A stretch of 64,000 bases of DNA from Streptomyces kronopolitis. GTDB lineage: Bacteria > Actinomycetota > Actinomycetes > Streptomycetales > Streptomycetaceae. Each line of letters starts with the position of its first letter. Position 1 is the first letter of the stretch. Shown one piece after another: positions 34,646 to 43,403 of the stretch. Location of the stretch: contig NZ_BMND01000008.1 in NCBI RefSeq assembly GCF_014646275.1, positions 160,086-224,085 on the forward strand, given 5' to 3'. A model generated the notes under the pieces. That model saw only the letters and a program-made list of their open reading frames with translations, ran no database searches and had not been told where the DNA came from. The position numbers were made by a program, and so were the translations under genes.

Positions 34646-35260
34646 TCAGGCCCCCTGTCCGGCGGTACGGGACTCGCCGCGGGCGGCCGCCAGCCGGACC
34701 GCGTCGAGGATCTTCTCGTAGCCCGTGCAGCGGCACAGGTTGCCCGACAGCGCCTCACGGATGTCGGCGTCCGACGGGGAGTCGTTGCGCTCCAGCAGTT
34801 CGTCGGCGGCGACCAGCAGACCCGGGGTGCAAAATCCGCACTGGACGGCGCCGGCGTCGATGAACGCCTGCTGGATCGGGGAGAGTTCGCCCGGCCCGCC
34901 GCTCTGCCCGCCCGCCTGCTCCTCGGCGGCGGGCTTGGCCGCCCACCGCTTGGCCTCGTCCAGGCCGGTGCCGCAGACGCCGCCGGCGCAGCCGCCCCGC
35001 TCGGCGCGCTGCCGGGCGAAGTCCGCCAGCCCCTCCACGGTCACCACGTCGCGGCCCTCGACCTGGCCGGCCGCGACCAGGCAGGAACAGACCGGCACCC
35101 CGTCCAGACGGACCGTGCAGGAGCCGCATTCGCCCTGTTCGCAGGCGTTCTTGGAGCCCGGCAGGCCCATCCGCTCGCGGAGGACGTAGAGCAGGCTCTC
35201 GCCCTCCCATACGTCGTCGGCCTCCTGCCGGCGGCCGTTGACGGTGAATGTCACGCGCAC
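34646..35260 (-). CDS. Xanthine dehydrogenase, [2Fe-2S] subunit
   Basis: A 204-residue iron-sulfur subunit. The plant-type cluster ligands are C40, C45, C48 and C60 (NACEQGECGSCTV...CSC) and the second cluster ligands are C141, C144, C176 and C178 (QCGFCTPG and NLCRCTGYEKI). Compared with standard small subunits of about 160 residues it carries an extra segment around residues 84-125 with two more cysteines (GGCAGGVCGTG) and a Gly/Gln-rich linker. GTG 35260 is chosen because GGGAGG is 7 bases upstream; it overlaps the FAD subunit by 10 bp. Confidence 0.92.
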   Translation of the reverse strand: MRVTFTVNGRRQEADDVWEGESLLYVLRERMGLPGSKNACEQGECGSCTVRLDGVPVCSCLVAAGQVEGRDVVTVEGLADFARQRAERGGCAGGVCGTGLDEAKRWAAKPAAEEQAGGQSGGPGELSPIQQAFIDAGAVQCGFCTPGLLVAADELLERNDSPSDADIREALSGNLCRCTGYEKILDAVRLAAARGESRTAGQGA

Positions 35261-36150
35261 TGTGCGCCTCCCTTGGTGCCGTGGGCGCCGCCGCGGTAGG
35301 ACTCCCAGGTCCAGCCGAGGGTGCGGCGCGCCATGATGCCGACCGCGTGCCGGCGGTACGCGGCGCTGCCGCGCACGTCGTCGATGGGGTTGCAGGCGCC
35401 GGCGGCGAGCTGCGCGAACTGCTGGGCGAGCGACGGCGGAAGGGCCTGGCCCGACTCCCAGAAGCCGCCCTCCTCCAGCGCCGCGGCGAGGAACTCCTCG
35501 GCCGCCCGGGCCCGTACGGGGGTGGGCGCGGCGGAGCCGATGCCGGTGCGCACCGTGCGGGTCCCGGGGTGCAGCGCGATGCCGAAGGCGCAGACCGCGA
35601 TGACCATGGCGTTGCGGGTGCCGACCTTGGAGAACTGCTGCGGGCCGTCGGCCTTGGGCAGATGCACCGCACGGATCAGCTCGTCGGGCTCCATCGCGTT
35701 GCGCTTGACGCCCGTGTAGAAGTCGTCGATCGGGATCATCCGGCGGCCGCGCAGCGACTCGACCTCGACCTCGCAGCCGGCGGCGAGCAGGGCGGGGTGG
35801 GCGTCGCCGGCCGGCGAGGCGGTGCCGAGGTTGCCGCCGACGCCGCCGCGGTTGCGGATCTGCGGGGAGGCCACCGTGTGCGAGGCCAGGGCCAGGCCGG
35901 GGAGTTCGGCCCGCAGATTCTCCATGATCTGGGTGTAGGGCACCGAGGCGCCCAGCCGGACGGTCCGCTCGCCGACCTCCCACTCGTCGAGATCACCAAT
36001 GCGGTTCAGGTCGAGCAGGTACTCCGGGCGGCGGTGGTCGAAGTTGATCTCGACCATCACGTCCGTGCCGCCCGCGATGGGCACAGCGGTGGGGTGCTCG
36101 GCCTTGGCGGCGAGCGCCTCCTCCCAGCTGGCGGGGCGAAGGAAGTCCAT
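35251..36150 (-). CDS. Xanthine dehydrogenase, FAD-binding subunit
   Basis: A 299-residue FAD_binding_5/CO-dehydrogenase flavoprotein-like subunit that passes electrons from the Fe-S clusters to NAD+. It begins MDFLRPASWEEALAAKAEHP, has the FAD loop PIAGGTDVMVEINFDHRRP (about 24-42), and ASPQIRNRGGVGGNLGTASPAGD (about 92-114), both contacting FAD. The C-terminal CO_deh_flav_C region spans about 180-285. It is first in the operon FAD subunit, Fe-S subunit, molybdopterin subunit and is divergent from a PucR-type regulator. Confidence 0.93.
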   Translation of the reverse strand: MDFLRPASWEEALAAKAEHPTAVPIAGGTDVMVEINFDHRRPEYLLDLNRIGDLDEWEVGERTVRLGASVPYTQIMENLRAELPGLALASHTVASPQIRNRGGVGGNLGTASPAGDAHPALLAAGCEVEVESLRGRRMIPIDDFYTGVKRNAMEPDELIRAVHLPKADGPQQFSKVGTRNAMVIAVCAFGIALHPGTRTVRTGIGSAAPTPVRARAAEEFLAAALEEGGFWESGQALPPSLAQQFAQLAAGACNPIDDVRGSAAYRRHAVGIMARRTLGWTWESYRGGAHGTKGGAQCA

Positions 36151-36239
36151 GGGTGGCCTCTTCTACGAATGTAATCGGTCGCTCGGTGCTTCATGGTGCG
36201 GATGCGGCGCGCTCACCGCCACGGAGCGATTCATGCCCT

Positions 36240-36338
36240 GTTCATGTGATGGGCTCAGTGAACGCGCCCGGCACCCGTCCGGTGCAGTCACCGAAACCAT
36301 GAAGCGGTTGGCTGGCCAGGCCACCTGTCTTGTAGATT
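36240..36338. promoter_or_regulatory. Divergent xdh-pucR control region
   Basis: An inverted repeat GTTCA-N14-TGAAC (36240-36263) lies in the middle of the 265-bp divergent gap. Towards pucR, TTGGCT (36308-36313) and TAGATT (36333-36338) are spaced by 19 bases and could be a promoter. The TCAACA-N3-TGTTGA motif of the uricase genes is absent, which suggests separate control of xanthine dehydrogenase. Confidence 0.35.
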
Positions 36339-36415
36339 CGAACGAAAGTCGAGGCTCGGAAACCTCGCGGCATTCCACCGGTAACACCAGACAGCAAAGA
36401 ACGGCGGGCGAGGTC

Positions 36416-38077
36416 ATGCGGCTCCGCGTACTCCTGGACACCCCCACCCTGGGCCTTCGGCTCCTCGGGGGTGAGGACGAACTGGACCGCACGGTACGCG
36501 GCGTGATGACCACCGATCTGCGCGATCCCAGCCGCTATCTGTCCGGCGGCGAACTGGTTCTGACCGGCCTGGCCTGGCGCCGCGAGCCGGCGGACTCCGA
36601 ACCCTTCGTGCGCATCCTGGCCGCCGCGGGCGTCGCCGGACTCGCGGCGGGCGAGGCCGAGCTGGGCTCGGTCCCCGACGACCTGATCCAGGCCTGCGCC
36701 CAGCACCGGCTGCCGCTGTTCTCGGTGGTCGAGGACGTCTCGTTCGCCTCCATCACCGAGCACGTCGTCCGCCAGGTCTCCAGCGAGCGGGCCGGCGACC
36801 TGGCGGCCGTGGTGGACCGCCACCGGCGGCTGATGACGTCGGGCCCCACGGGCGGCGGTCCGGAGGTGGTGCTGGACCTGCTCGGCTCCGACCTGGACCT
36901 GCGGGCCTGGGTGCTCTCCCCCACCGGGCGGCAGATCGCCGGCTCGACGCTGGCGGACGCCGGGCCGGAGCTCTCCGGCGAGCTGGCCGCGCGGCTCGCC
37001 GGCGAGCATCTGGCGGCCGCCCGCAGCGGCCGGCGCGGCCCGCACCGCGTCACCCTCGCGGGAGTCACCTACTCGCTGTTCCCGGTCCGCCAGGAGGGCC
37101 GTGACCTGCGCCGGACGCTGCTGAGCGACTGGCTGCTGGCCGTCGAGGCGGACGCCGGCGAGTGGTCCGAGGAGCGGCTGGACCTGCTGCACGGCGTCAC
37201 CCAGCTGATCGCGGTGGAACGCGACCGGCGCGACGCGGCGCGCACGGTGCGCCGCCGGCTCGCCCAGGAGGTGCTGGAGCTGGTCCAGACCGGCGCCCCG
37301 CCCGCCGAGATCGCGGCCCGGCTGCGGGTGGCCGCCCCTGTGCTGCTGCCCGGTCTGGGCACCGCGCCGCACTGGCAGATCGTGGTGGCCCGGGTCGAGT
37401 GGGAGGACGGCGACGTCCCCGGCGGCCCGGTGGCGCAGAGCCTGCTGGAGGAGATGCTGGTCGACCCCGGCACGGCCGGCCCCGAGCCCTCCGACCGCAT
37501 CGCCGTGGCGCACACCGGCGACGACGCGGTGGCGCTGGTGCCGATGCCCGTCCCGGACGAGTCCGGGGACTCCTCGGCGACGGGGCTGCGCGCCGCGGAG
37601 CTGCTCCGCGTCGTCCAGGAGCCGCTCGGCCGCGGACTGTCGGACGACGGGCGGCTGACGGTCGGGGTGAGCGCCGCCGTGCACTCCGCGGAGGGCCTGC
37701 GCGGCGCCCTGGAGGAGGCCCGGCACGCCCGCCGGGTCGCCGCCGCCCGCTCCGGCCGGGTCTGCGCCGCCGGGCACGAGGAGCTGGCCTCGCACGTCCT
37801 GCTGCTGCCGTTCGTCCCGGACGACGTCCGCCGCGCCTTCACCGCCCGGCTGCTGGACCCGCTGCGCGAGTACGACCGCAAGCACCGCGCCGAACTCATC
37901 CCGACGCTGGAGGCGTTCCTGGACTGCGACGGCTCCTGGACCCGCTGCGCCACCCGCCTCCACCTGCACGTCAACACGCTCCGCTACCGCGTCGGCCGGA
38001 TCGAGCAGCTCACCGGACGCGATCTGTCCCGCCTGGAGGACAAGCTCGACTTCTTCCTCGCGCTGCGGATGAGCTGA
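36416..38077 (+). CDS. pucR: PucR-family transcriptional regulator
   Basis: A 553-residue PucR/CdaR-type regulator. The N-terminal PucR domain occupies about 1-125 (LRVLLDTPTLGLRLLGGEDELDRTVRGVMTTDLRDPSRYLSGGELVLTGL), a GGDEF-like middle region about 300-430, and the C-terminal HTH_30 domain about 490-550 (LIPTLEAFLDCDGSWTRCATRLHLHVNTLRYRVGRIEQLTGRDLS). In Bacillus PucR activates purine catabolism genes. The gene is divergent from the xanthine dehydrogenase operon, so it most likely controls it. ATG 36416 is chosen at the start of the conserved domain with GCGAGG upstream. Confidence 0.88.
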   Translation: MRLRVLLDTPTLGLRLLGGEDELDRTVRGVMTTDLRDPSRYLSGGELVLTGLAWRREPADSEPFVRILAAAGVAGLAAGEAELGSVPDDLIQACAQHRLPLFSVVEDVSFASITEHVVRQVSSERAGDLAAVVDRHRRLMTSGPTGGGPEVVLDLLGSDLDLRAWVLSPTGRQIAGSTLADAGPELSGELAARLAGEHLAAARSGRRGPHRVTLAGVTYSLFPVRQEGRDLRRTLLSDWLLAVEADAGEWSEERLDLLHGVTQLIAVERDRRDAARTVRRRLAQEVLELVQTGAPPAEIAARLRVAAPVLLPGLGTAPHWQIVVARVEWEDGDVPGGPVAQSLLEEMLVDPGTAGPEPSDRIAVAHTGDDAVALVPMPVPDESGDSSATGLRAAELLRVVQEPLGRGLSDDGRLTVGVSAAVHSAEGLRGALEEARHARRVAAARSGRVCAAGHEELASHVLLLPFVPDDVRRAFTARLLDPLREYDRKHRAELIPTLEAFLDCDGSWTRCATRLHLHVNTLRYRVGRIEQLTGRDLSRLEDKLDFFLALRMS

Positions 38078-38414
38078 CCGCGCCAGGCCGGTGGCGTCGC
38101 GGCCGGTCGCGCCGTGCCCCGTTCGGCGGTGCGCCGTCCACCGCCCCGCCCGCGGCCGGCCGGTGCGATCCGGCGGGCCGCGCTGGGCCGTTCGGGGTAA
38201 CTCGATCGGGCGGCTTCGCCTCGGCGGTGTGCGACCGCGGCCGCCCGCGCTCGCGCCGCGATACGCCCGATCAGGGCCGCACGCCCGGCCCGGACCGCGC
38301 CCCGGGTGATTGTGAAATCATTCACCCGCCCCCTTGGCCCGGCGACGGAATTCGTGCTGAGATGCGCGCACGGCTTCCGATTTCCAGCTCAATGGCGCGC
38401 TTGGGGAGGGCAAT
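38078..38414. other. Intergenic region, 337 bp
   Basis: No gene is supported. The right part is A/T-richer and contains GGGTGA-N12-TCACCC (about 38303-38326), a candidate operator or weak terminator before the helical-repeat protein. Confidence 0.45.
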
Positions 38415-39284
38415 GTGGCGGATACCGCCATGCCAGAATCCGCGGATCCCGTGGATCCGGTCAGTTCTGCGGATCCGGTGCCGGTCACGGTACCGAGGCC
38501 CGCATCCGCACCGGACATACCAGCACTCGGCACGGTCGAGGGGGACGATCCCCTCGACCGTGCCGTTTGGCGACTGCGCTCCCGCGGCTGCTGGGACGAC
38601 GCGGCGGCCCTGCTGGAGCCGCACGCCGTCCGCCACGCCCCGTCGGCGCTGCGCCGGGCGGCCCTGCTCGCCGAGCGCTGTGTATTCACGGCCACCGGCT
38701 GGGCCGCGGCCGAGGACGCGCTGCGCACCGCCGAGGCCCTGGCGGCCGACGACGACGAGCGCGGCGGCGCGGCCTGCGAGCGCGGTCATCTCGCCTACGC
38801 CGCAACCGTCCTGGGCGTCCGGGACCGGGCCGACGAGGCACGCTCGGCGCTCGGCCGGGCCGCGGCGCTGCTGGCACCCGCGGCGGCCGGCCGCCCGCTG
38901 CTGGACTTCCGGCGCGGGCTGATGGCCGAGCATGTCGCCGACAGCCCGGACGCAGCGCGCGCCGCCTACCGCCGCGCGCACGCCGGCGCCACCGCGCGCG
39001 GCGACAGCCTGCTGCTGTCCTTCACCTGGCGCCATCTGGCCGGACTCGCGCTGCGGGACGGGGAGTTGGCGGAGGCCCGGCACGGTTTCGCCGAGTCGCT
39101 GCGGATCCGTGAGGAGCTGGGCTTCCTCATCGGCACGGCACCGGCGCTCGCGGCCCTGGCCGACGCCGCCCCGGAGGGGGACGCGGACCGGCTGCGCGCC
39201 GAGGCGGCCCGGCTGTTCCGCCTCATGGGCGGCGTACCGACCTGGCTCGCGGACCATCTCTCCACGGCCGTGACGGCGACCTAG
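38415..39284 (+). CDS. TPR-like helical-repeat protein of unknown function
   Basis: A 289-residue cytoplasmic, alanine-rich protein. The first 45 residues are low-complexity Pro/Asp/Val sequence. From residue 46 onward there are paired amphipathic helices resembling tetratricopeptide repeats (DPLDRAVWRLRSRGCWDDAAALLE, ALRRAALLAERCVFTATGWAAAEDAL, HLAGLALRDGELAEARHGFAESLRI). GTG 38415 follows GGGGAGGG. A 15-bp perfect hairpin lies inside codons about 39-50, so the real start or a regulatory role for the first part is open to question. I do not recognise the family. Confidence 0.65.
   Translation: MADTAMPESADPVDPVSSADPVPVTVPRPASAPDIPALGTVEGDDPLDRAVWRLRSRGCWDDAAALLEPHAVRHAPSALRRAALLAERCVFTATGWAAAEDALRTAEALAADDDERGGAACERGHLAYAATVLGVRDRADEARSALGRAAALLAPAAAGRPLLDFRRGLMAEHVADSPDAARAAYRRAHAGATARGDSLLLSFTWRHLAGLALRDGELAEARHGFAESLRIREELGFLIGTAPALAALADAAPEGDADRLRAEAARLFRLMGGVPTWLADHLSTAVTAT
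38529..38564 (+). terminator. Intragenic terminator-like hairpin
   Basis: GGCACGGTCGAGGGG and CCCCTCGACCGTGCC form a perfect 15-bp stem with a 6-base GACGAT loop, followed by GTTTGG. It lies early in the coding frame starting at 38415. It could act as an attenuator or be a chance product of GC-rich codons. Confidence 0.45.
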
Positions 39285-39714
39285 GGACGTCGTTTGGATC
39301 ACGGCGGGCGCGCGGTGCCCCGGCGCGGCGCGGGGAGACCCGGTGACGGCCCACCACCCGTGCACGGCGGGTGGTGGGCCGTCGCCGTTCCGCACAGGCG
39401 AAACGCATTCCTCCGCTTTCCGTCAACCCCCCTTACTCGGCCATGCCGGCACCCGCGCCGTTTGGCCGGATCTAATCGGTCACCGGGGCGGATCGGCCGG
39501 GGTATGACGGTTCCCGGACCGGCCGGCGGTCGACGCGCCGGGTGAACCGGGAGGTGGGACCATGGGGCAAAGGCCCGGGGCAGGGGTGTGTCCGTATGCC
39601 CCACAGACCCCGAGAATGGCCGCAAGTCGCACTGTGAGGCGGCGGCGGGGACAGGAATGCTGGTCCGGGACCAGCTGAGCCCCCACCCATTGGCTCAGCG
39701 CTTCAGGAGGCCAC
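39285..39714. other. Intergenic region, 430 bp
   Basis: Apart from the terminator hairpin I see no gene. The stretch before 39715 should hold the methyltransferase promoter; a good AGGAGG ribosome binding site is at about 39702-39707. Confidence 0.5.
39345..39383. terminator. Terminator after the helical-repeat gene
   Basis: GACGGCCCACCACCC (39345-39359) and GGGTGGTGGGCCGTC (39369-39383) form a perfect 15-bp stem with a 9-base loop, 60 bases after the stop codon. Confidence 0.7.
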
Positions 39715-40590
39715 ATGACAGCAGGAGTGACCAAGACGACCGCTGGAACCGACTGGGGCAAGGCGGATTTCGAGGCGATTTACAACTGCCCGGATCCCCG
39801 TCGGTACTTCACCACCCTGCAGCCACTGGACTACCAGATTCCACACCACGGCCAAGCGGTGTTCCGCACCGTGACCGAGACCCTCACGCGCCACCGCAGC
39901 GACCGTCCACCACTGAACGTCGTGGACCTCTGCTGCTCATACGGGGTCAACGCCGCGCTGCTCAACCACCAACTGTCGCTCTCCGAGCTTTACGACCGCT
40001 ACACCGCGCTCCGCCCGGACACGCCGACGACCCGTCAACTCGTCGACGAGGACCGCACGTTCTTCGCCAGCCGGCGCCGAGCCGAGTCCGTGCGCATCAC
40101 CGGCATCGACGCGGCGGACCGCGCCGTCGGCTACGCCCGCGAGGTCGGCCTGCTCGACCAGGGGTTCGCGGAGAACCTGGAGACCGACGCACCGAGCCCG
40201 GAACTGCGGCGCGCGCTGGCGGGCACCGACCTGATCACCGTCACCGGCGGCGTCGGCTACATCACCGCACGGACCTTCGGCCATCTCTTCGACTCGGTCG
40301 ACACGCCGCCCTGGGTGGCCGCGTTCGTGCTGCGGACGGTGTCCTACCGGCCGGTCTCCGCGCTGCTGGCCCGGGCCGGACTGGTCACCGAGAAGCTCCC
40401 CACCCGCACGTTCCGCCAGCGGCGGTTCGCCGACGGGGACGAGCGGCGGGGCGCGTTCGAAGCGCTCGCCGGACACGGCCTGTCCACCACGGGCAAGGAG
40501 GCCGACGGCTTCTACCACGCCGATCTGTATCTCTCCCGGCCCGCCGCCGATGTCGCGGCGCTGCCCCTGGAGGAGCTGCTGCCCGACTGA
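39715..40590 (+). CDS. SAM-dependent methyltransferase-like protein
   Basis: A 291-residue cytoplasmic protein. LNVVDLCCSYGVNAALL (about 67-83) resembles the glycine-rich SAM-binding motif I but has Cys/Tyr in place of the usual GxG, and VRITGIDAADRAVGYAREVGLLD (about 126-148) fits motif II. GTDLITVTGGVGYITA (about 170-185) fits motif IV. The C-terminal half contains FVLRTVSYRPVSALLARAGLVTEKLP. The substrate is unknown. It has an AGGAGG ribosome binding site and converges on a GntR gene. Confidence 0.65.
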   Translation: MTAGVTKTTAGTDWGKADFEAIYNCPDPRRYFTTLQPLDYQIPHHGQAVFRTVTETLTRHRSDRPPLNVVDLCCSYGVNAALLNHQLSLSELYDRYTALRPDTPTTRQLVDEDRTFFASRRRAESVRITGIDAADRAVGYAREVGLLDQGFAENLETDAPSPELRRALAGTDLITVTGGVGYITARTFGHLFDSVDTPPWVAAFVLRTVSYRPVSALLARAGLVTEKLPTRTFRQRRFADGDERRGAFEALAGHGLSTTGKEADGFYHADLYLSRPAADVAALPLEELLPD

Positions 40591-40604
40591 GCCGGGCACA
40601 CCGT

Positions 40605-41300
40605 TCAGAGCGGCCGGTGGGCCACCGAGACGTGCGCCCGGGCGATCCGCTCGACCACGGCGAACTCCCGGGCGCTCAGGGCGTCGAGCAGCGTGTGGTG
40701 TTCGGCGGCGTCGGCCAGCAGCTCGGCGGTGCGCCGGGAGCCGGTGGCCGGCGGCCACTGGGCGCGGCGCAGCAGATCGCCGGTCAGCTCGGTGAGCCGG
40801 CGGTTGCCGGTGAGCGACATCAGGGCTTCGTGGAAGGCGTGGTCGGCCTCGGCGTAGCCGACCCGGTCGCCGCCGGCGGCCGCCGCCACGCCCGCCGCGG
40901 CCAGCGGGCGCAGCTCCTCGAAGCGCTCGGGGGGCACCGCCCGCGCCAGCCGGACGATCGCGGGCACCTCCAGCATCGCCCGGACCTCGGCCAGCTCGGC
41001 GAGGTCGCGGGCGCTGCGCTCGGCGACCCGGAAGCCGCGGTTGGGCACCACCTCGACGGCGCCCTCCCCCGCGAGTTGCTGCATGGCCTCACGGACCGGG
41101 GTCGCGGAGACGCCGTAGCGCTCACCGAGCGCCGGCGCGGAGTAGACCTCACCCGGCGTGAGCTCCCCGTCCACCAGCGCACGGCGCAGCGCGGCCAGCA
41201 CCTGGCCGCGGACGGAGTGCCGCCGGGGCACGCCGGGACCGGGCTGTGCGGGCACCCATGTCCGCGCACACGGCTCCGGTTCCGCTGTGCCCTGCTCCAT
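40605..41300 (-). CDS. GntR-family (FCD/FadR subfamily) regulator
   Basis: A 231-residue regulator. The winged HTH is at about 28-95 (SVRGQVLAALRRALVDGELTPGEVYSAPALGERYGVSATPVREAMQQLAGEGAVEVVPNRGFRV) and an FCD ligand domain follows (about 105-222, EVRAMLEVPAIVRLA, YAEADHAFHEALMSLTGNRRL, EHHTLLDALSAREFAVVERIARAHV). FCD members sense small organic acids through a metal site. ATG 41300 is preceded by GGAGGAA. The gene stands between the methyltransferase and the FhuF-like gene; targets unknown. Confidence 0.88.
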   Translation of the reverse strand: MEQGTAEPEPCARTWVPAQPGPGVPRRHSVRGQVLAALRRALVDGELTPGEVYSAPALGERYGVSATPVREAMQQLAGEGAVEVVPNRGFRVAERSARDLAELAEVRAMLEVPAIVRLARAVPPERFEELRPLAAAGVAAAAGGDRVGYAEADHAFHEALMSLTGNRRLTELTGDLLRRAQWPPATGSRRTAELLADAAEHHTLLDALSAREFAVVERIARAHVSVAHRPL

Positions 41301-41498
41301 GACGATTCCTCCTGACGTTCCCAGCACCATAGGCGGCGCGGGCCGCCCTGCAAATCCGCGATCTGCCCCGGACCGCCCCCGGAGCCCCGCGCACCGCGTG
41401 CGGACCGGGGCGCGGACCGGGGTCCGAACCGGCAACAGGGCCGCTGTGCGCACCGGGTGTGAGGACTGGTGTGCGGCGCGTGCGGGTAAACCCTCGGG

Positions 41499-41517
41499 TA
41501 AGGTAAGGCTTACCTGC
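41499..41517. promoter_or_regulatory. Iron box (DmdR/IdeR-type)
   Basis: TAAGGTAAGGCTTACCTGC closely matches the 19-bp DmdR1/IdeR iron-box consensus (TTAGGTTAGGCTAACCTAA) and lies immediately before the FhuF-like gene. It should repress the gene when iron is sufficient. Confidence 0.85.
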
Positions 41518-41545
41518 TAACGATCGCGATTCGGTGGTCTCCCGC

Positions 41546-42385
41546 ATGCCCCAAGCCCCCGCCGCTCCGCCTTCCGCCCACCCCGTCGCCGACGCCTACG
41601 ACCGGCTCTCGGCGGTCTTCCCCGGCCTGCGCGTGACCACCTGGGACGGGGCCCCGCCCAGCGGCGACGGCTGGGTGTGCGCGGCCGGTCTCGCGGCCGG
41701 CGGCGAGGCCCTGGAGACCTTCCTCGCCTGGGACGACGCCCAGATCCTGCGGGACCACGGACGGCGCGCCCGCCCGGACGTCATCGCCGGCTTCGCCCTG
41801 CACCGCTACGCCTGGCCCGCCTGCCTGCTGATCACCATCCCCTGGTTCCTGCACCGCCGGGTCCCGCGGCTGCCCGTGCAGGACGTGTCCTTCCAGCGGG
41901 AGCTGGGACGGATGGCGGTGCGCATCAGCACGTTCTGCTGCCTTCCCGACGATCCCGCCGCGGCCCTGCCCGGCGCCCGGGTCGTCCCCGACGAGGAGGC
42001 CCTGCGCGCGGAGGTACGAGCCGCGGTCGGCGCCCACCTCGCCCCCGTCCTGGACGGCTTCGCCCCCCGGATGCGCCGCGGACCACGGGCCCTGTGGGGC
42101 ATGGCCACCGACGAGATCATCGAGGGCCTCTGGTACCTGGGGCACCTGCTCGGCGACGAGCCCCACGCCATGGCCGCGCTCCAGCGACTGCTCCCGGGCG
42201 CCACCGCCCCCTACATCGGCGCCGCGGCCTTCCGCACCCTGACCGCCCCCGACGGCATCCTCCTGCCCACCCGGGACCGTGCCAGCTGCTGCATGTACTA
42301 CACCCTGCGCCCCGAGGACACCTGCCTCACCTGCCCCCGCACCGCCGACACGGCCCGCATCGAGCGCCTGACGGCGACTGCCTGA
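41546..42385 (+). CDS. FhuF-like siderophore-iron reductase
   Basis: A 279-residue [2Fe-2S] protein of the FhuF family, which releases iron from ferric siderophores in the cytoplasm. The C-terminal cluster motif is CC-x10-C-x2-C (ASCCMYYTLRPEDTCLTCPR, about residues 250-269). The N-terminal alpha-helical region with LITIPWFLHRRVPRLPVQD is typical. ATG 41546 is preferred; an in-frame GTG at 41534 is possible. It lies 29 bases after an iron box, so its expression is probably induced by iron starvation. No siderophore uptake genes are adjacent. Confidence 0.85.
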   Translation: MPQAPAAPPSAHPVADAYDRLSAVFPGLRVTTWDGAPPSGDGWVCAAGLAAGGEALETFLAWDDAQILRDHGRRARPDVIAGFALHRYAWPACLLITIPWFLHRRVPRLPVQDVSFQRELGRMAVRISTFCCLPDDPAAALPGARVVPDEEALRAEVRAAVGAHLAPVLDGFAPRMRRGPRALWGMATDEIIEGLWYLGHLLGDEPHAMAALQRLLPGATAPYIGAAAFRTLTAPDGILLPTRDRASCCMYYTLRPEDTCLTCPRTADTARIERLTATA

Positions 42386-42443
42386 CCGCAACTGCCCTAC
42401 TGCCGAGCGGACTTGGGCGCGGTGCGCCACCGGCCCACATGCC

Positions 42444-42473
42444 GGTGCCCCCGACCACGGGGCCGGGGGCACC
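42444..42473. terminator. Bidirectional terminator between convergent genes
   Basis: GGTGCCCCCG and CGGGGGCACC form a perfect 10-bp stem with a 10-base loop between the FhuF-like gene (+) and the secreted-protein gene (-). Confidence 0.65.
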
Positions 42474-42535
42474 CCTGCACCGCGCGGCCTCGGACGGTGT
42501 GCGTGCCGACTGTCCGAAGTCGCGCGCCACCGGAA

Positions 42536-42958
42536 TCAGCGCACGTGCACGGTCACCACATCAGAGGCGTGCAGACGCACCGGCTTCTGGTCGTTCTTGC
42601 TGGTCAGGCCGTACAGCACGGCACGGAATCGCAGATCGCCGCGGCGCGCGGACGTGCCGTTCGCGGTGACCTGCGCATCGCCCTTGACCACGGCGCTGCA
42701 GTTCTCCTGGTGCCAGCCCTCGCCGAAGCCGTTCTCCTCCAGGCACAGCTGGTGCAGGTAACCGGCGCTGTCGTCGCCGCCGTGCGCCTTGACCGTGATG
42801 GTCTTGCCGACCTGCCCCGTGGACGGTGCCGTGATGTCCACACCGCCCTTGGCGAACGCCGGCGCGGCAGCCAGCGCCACCGAGGCCAGACCCATCGCGC
42901 CGATCACGGCCACCCGGCCGCCCCGCGCCTTCATCCCGGTCTTCTTCGTCCTGGTCAT
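42536..42958 (-). CDS. Secreted hypothetical protein
   Basis: A 140-residue protein with a Sec signal peptide: a basic N-terminus (MTRTKKTGMKARGGR), hydrophobic core VAVIGAMGLASVALAAAPAFA and probable cleavage after AFA (about residue 36). The mature part is about 104 residues with two cysteines (LCLEENG and ENCSAVV) likely to form a disulfide, and ends in a beta-rich RFRAVLYG...VVTVHVR. It may adopt an Ig-like extracellular fold. ATG 42958 follows GGGAGG. Family not recognised. Confidence 0.75.
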   Translation of the reverse strand: MTRTKKTGMKARGGRVAVIGAMGLASVALAAAPAFAKGGVDITAPSTGQVGKTITVKAHGGDDSAGYLHQLCLEENGFGEGWHQENCSAVVKGDAQVTANGTSARRGDLRFRAVLYGLTSKNDQKPVRLHASDVVTVHVR

Positions 42959-43403
42959 CGGACTTCCCTCCCGTGGATCTCCCCACATGAGCGAGACCCA
43001 CCCCCTTGCGAAGACGCCTGATGCGCCTCGCTGCCCCACCAGATGCGCTTTCCGCCCCGCGCGTTGCGTCCCGCCCACCGCCGTTACGAATCCACCACAA
43101 AGCACCAAGCAGGCCGATCCCCTCTCAGCTCGGACGACCGAACACGAAAGACCAAGGTGGGGAACACGTAGGCCACGCAACAGGTCTGACGGAATGTCGG
43201 CTATCGGAGTTCGCAAATCCGAAGTCCGGACACCCCAACTGAGCAGCCACCGCCCGCCTCTTCGAAACCCCTCACCACCATCTTCCCGCTTCTCACCAGG
43301 GCGTTAGCCAGGTGTTAGCGGAGCGGCAGCTTCACGCTAGTGGCCCCGATCAGAGTGGGTGACGTACCGAGGAAACCACCACAACGACCCCGGGGGACCT
43401 GAG
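42959..43403. other. Intergenic region, 445 bp
   Basis: Divergent upstream region of two secreted-protein genes with lower GC than its flanks. No further gene is supported; promoters for both genes must lie here but no clear box pair stands out. Confidence 0.5.
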
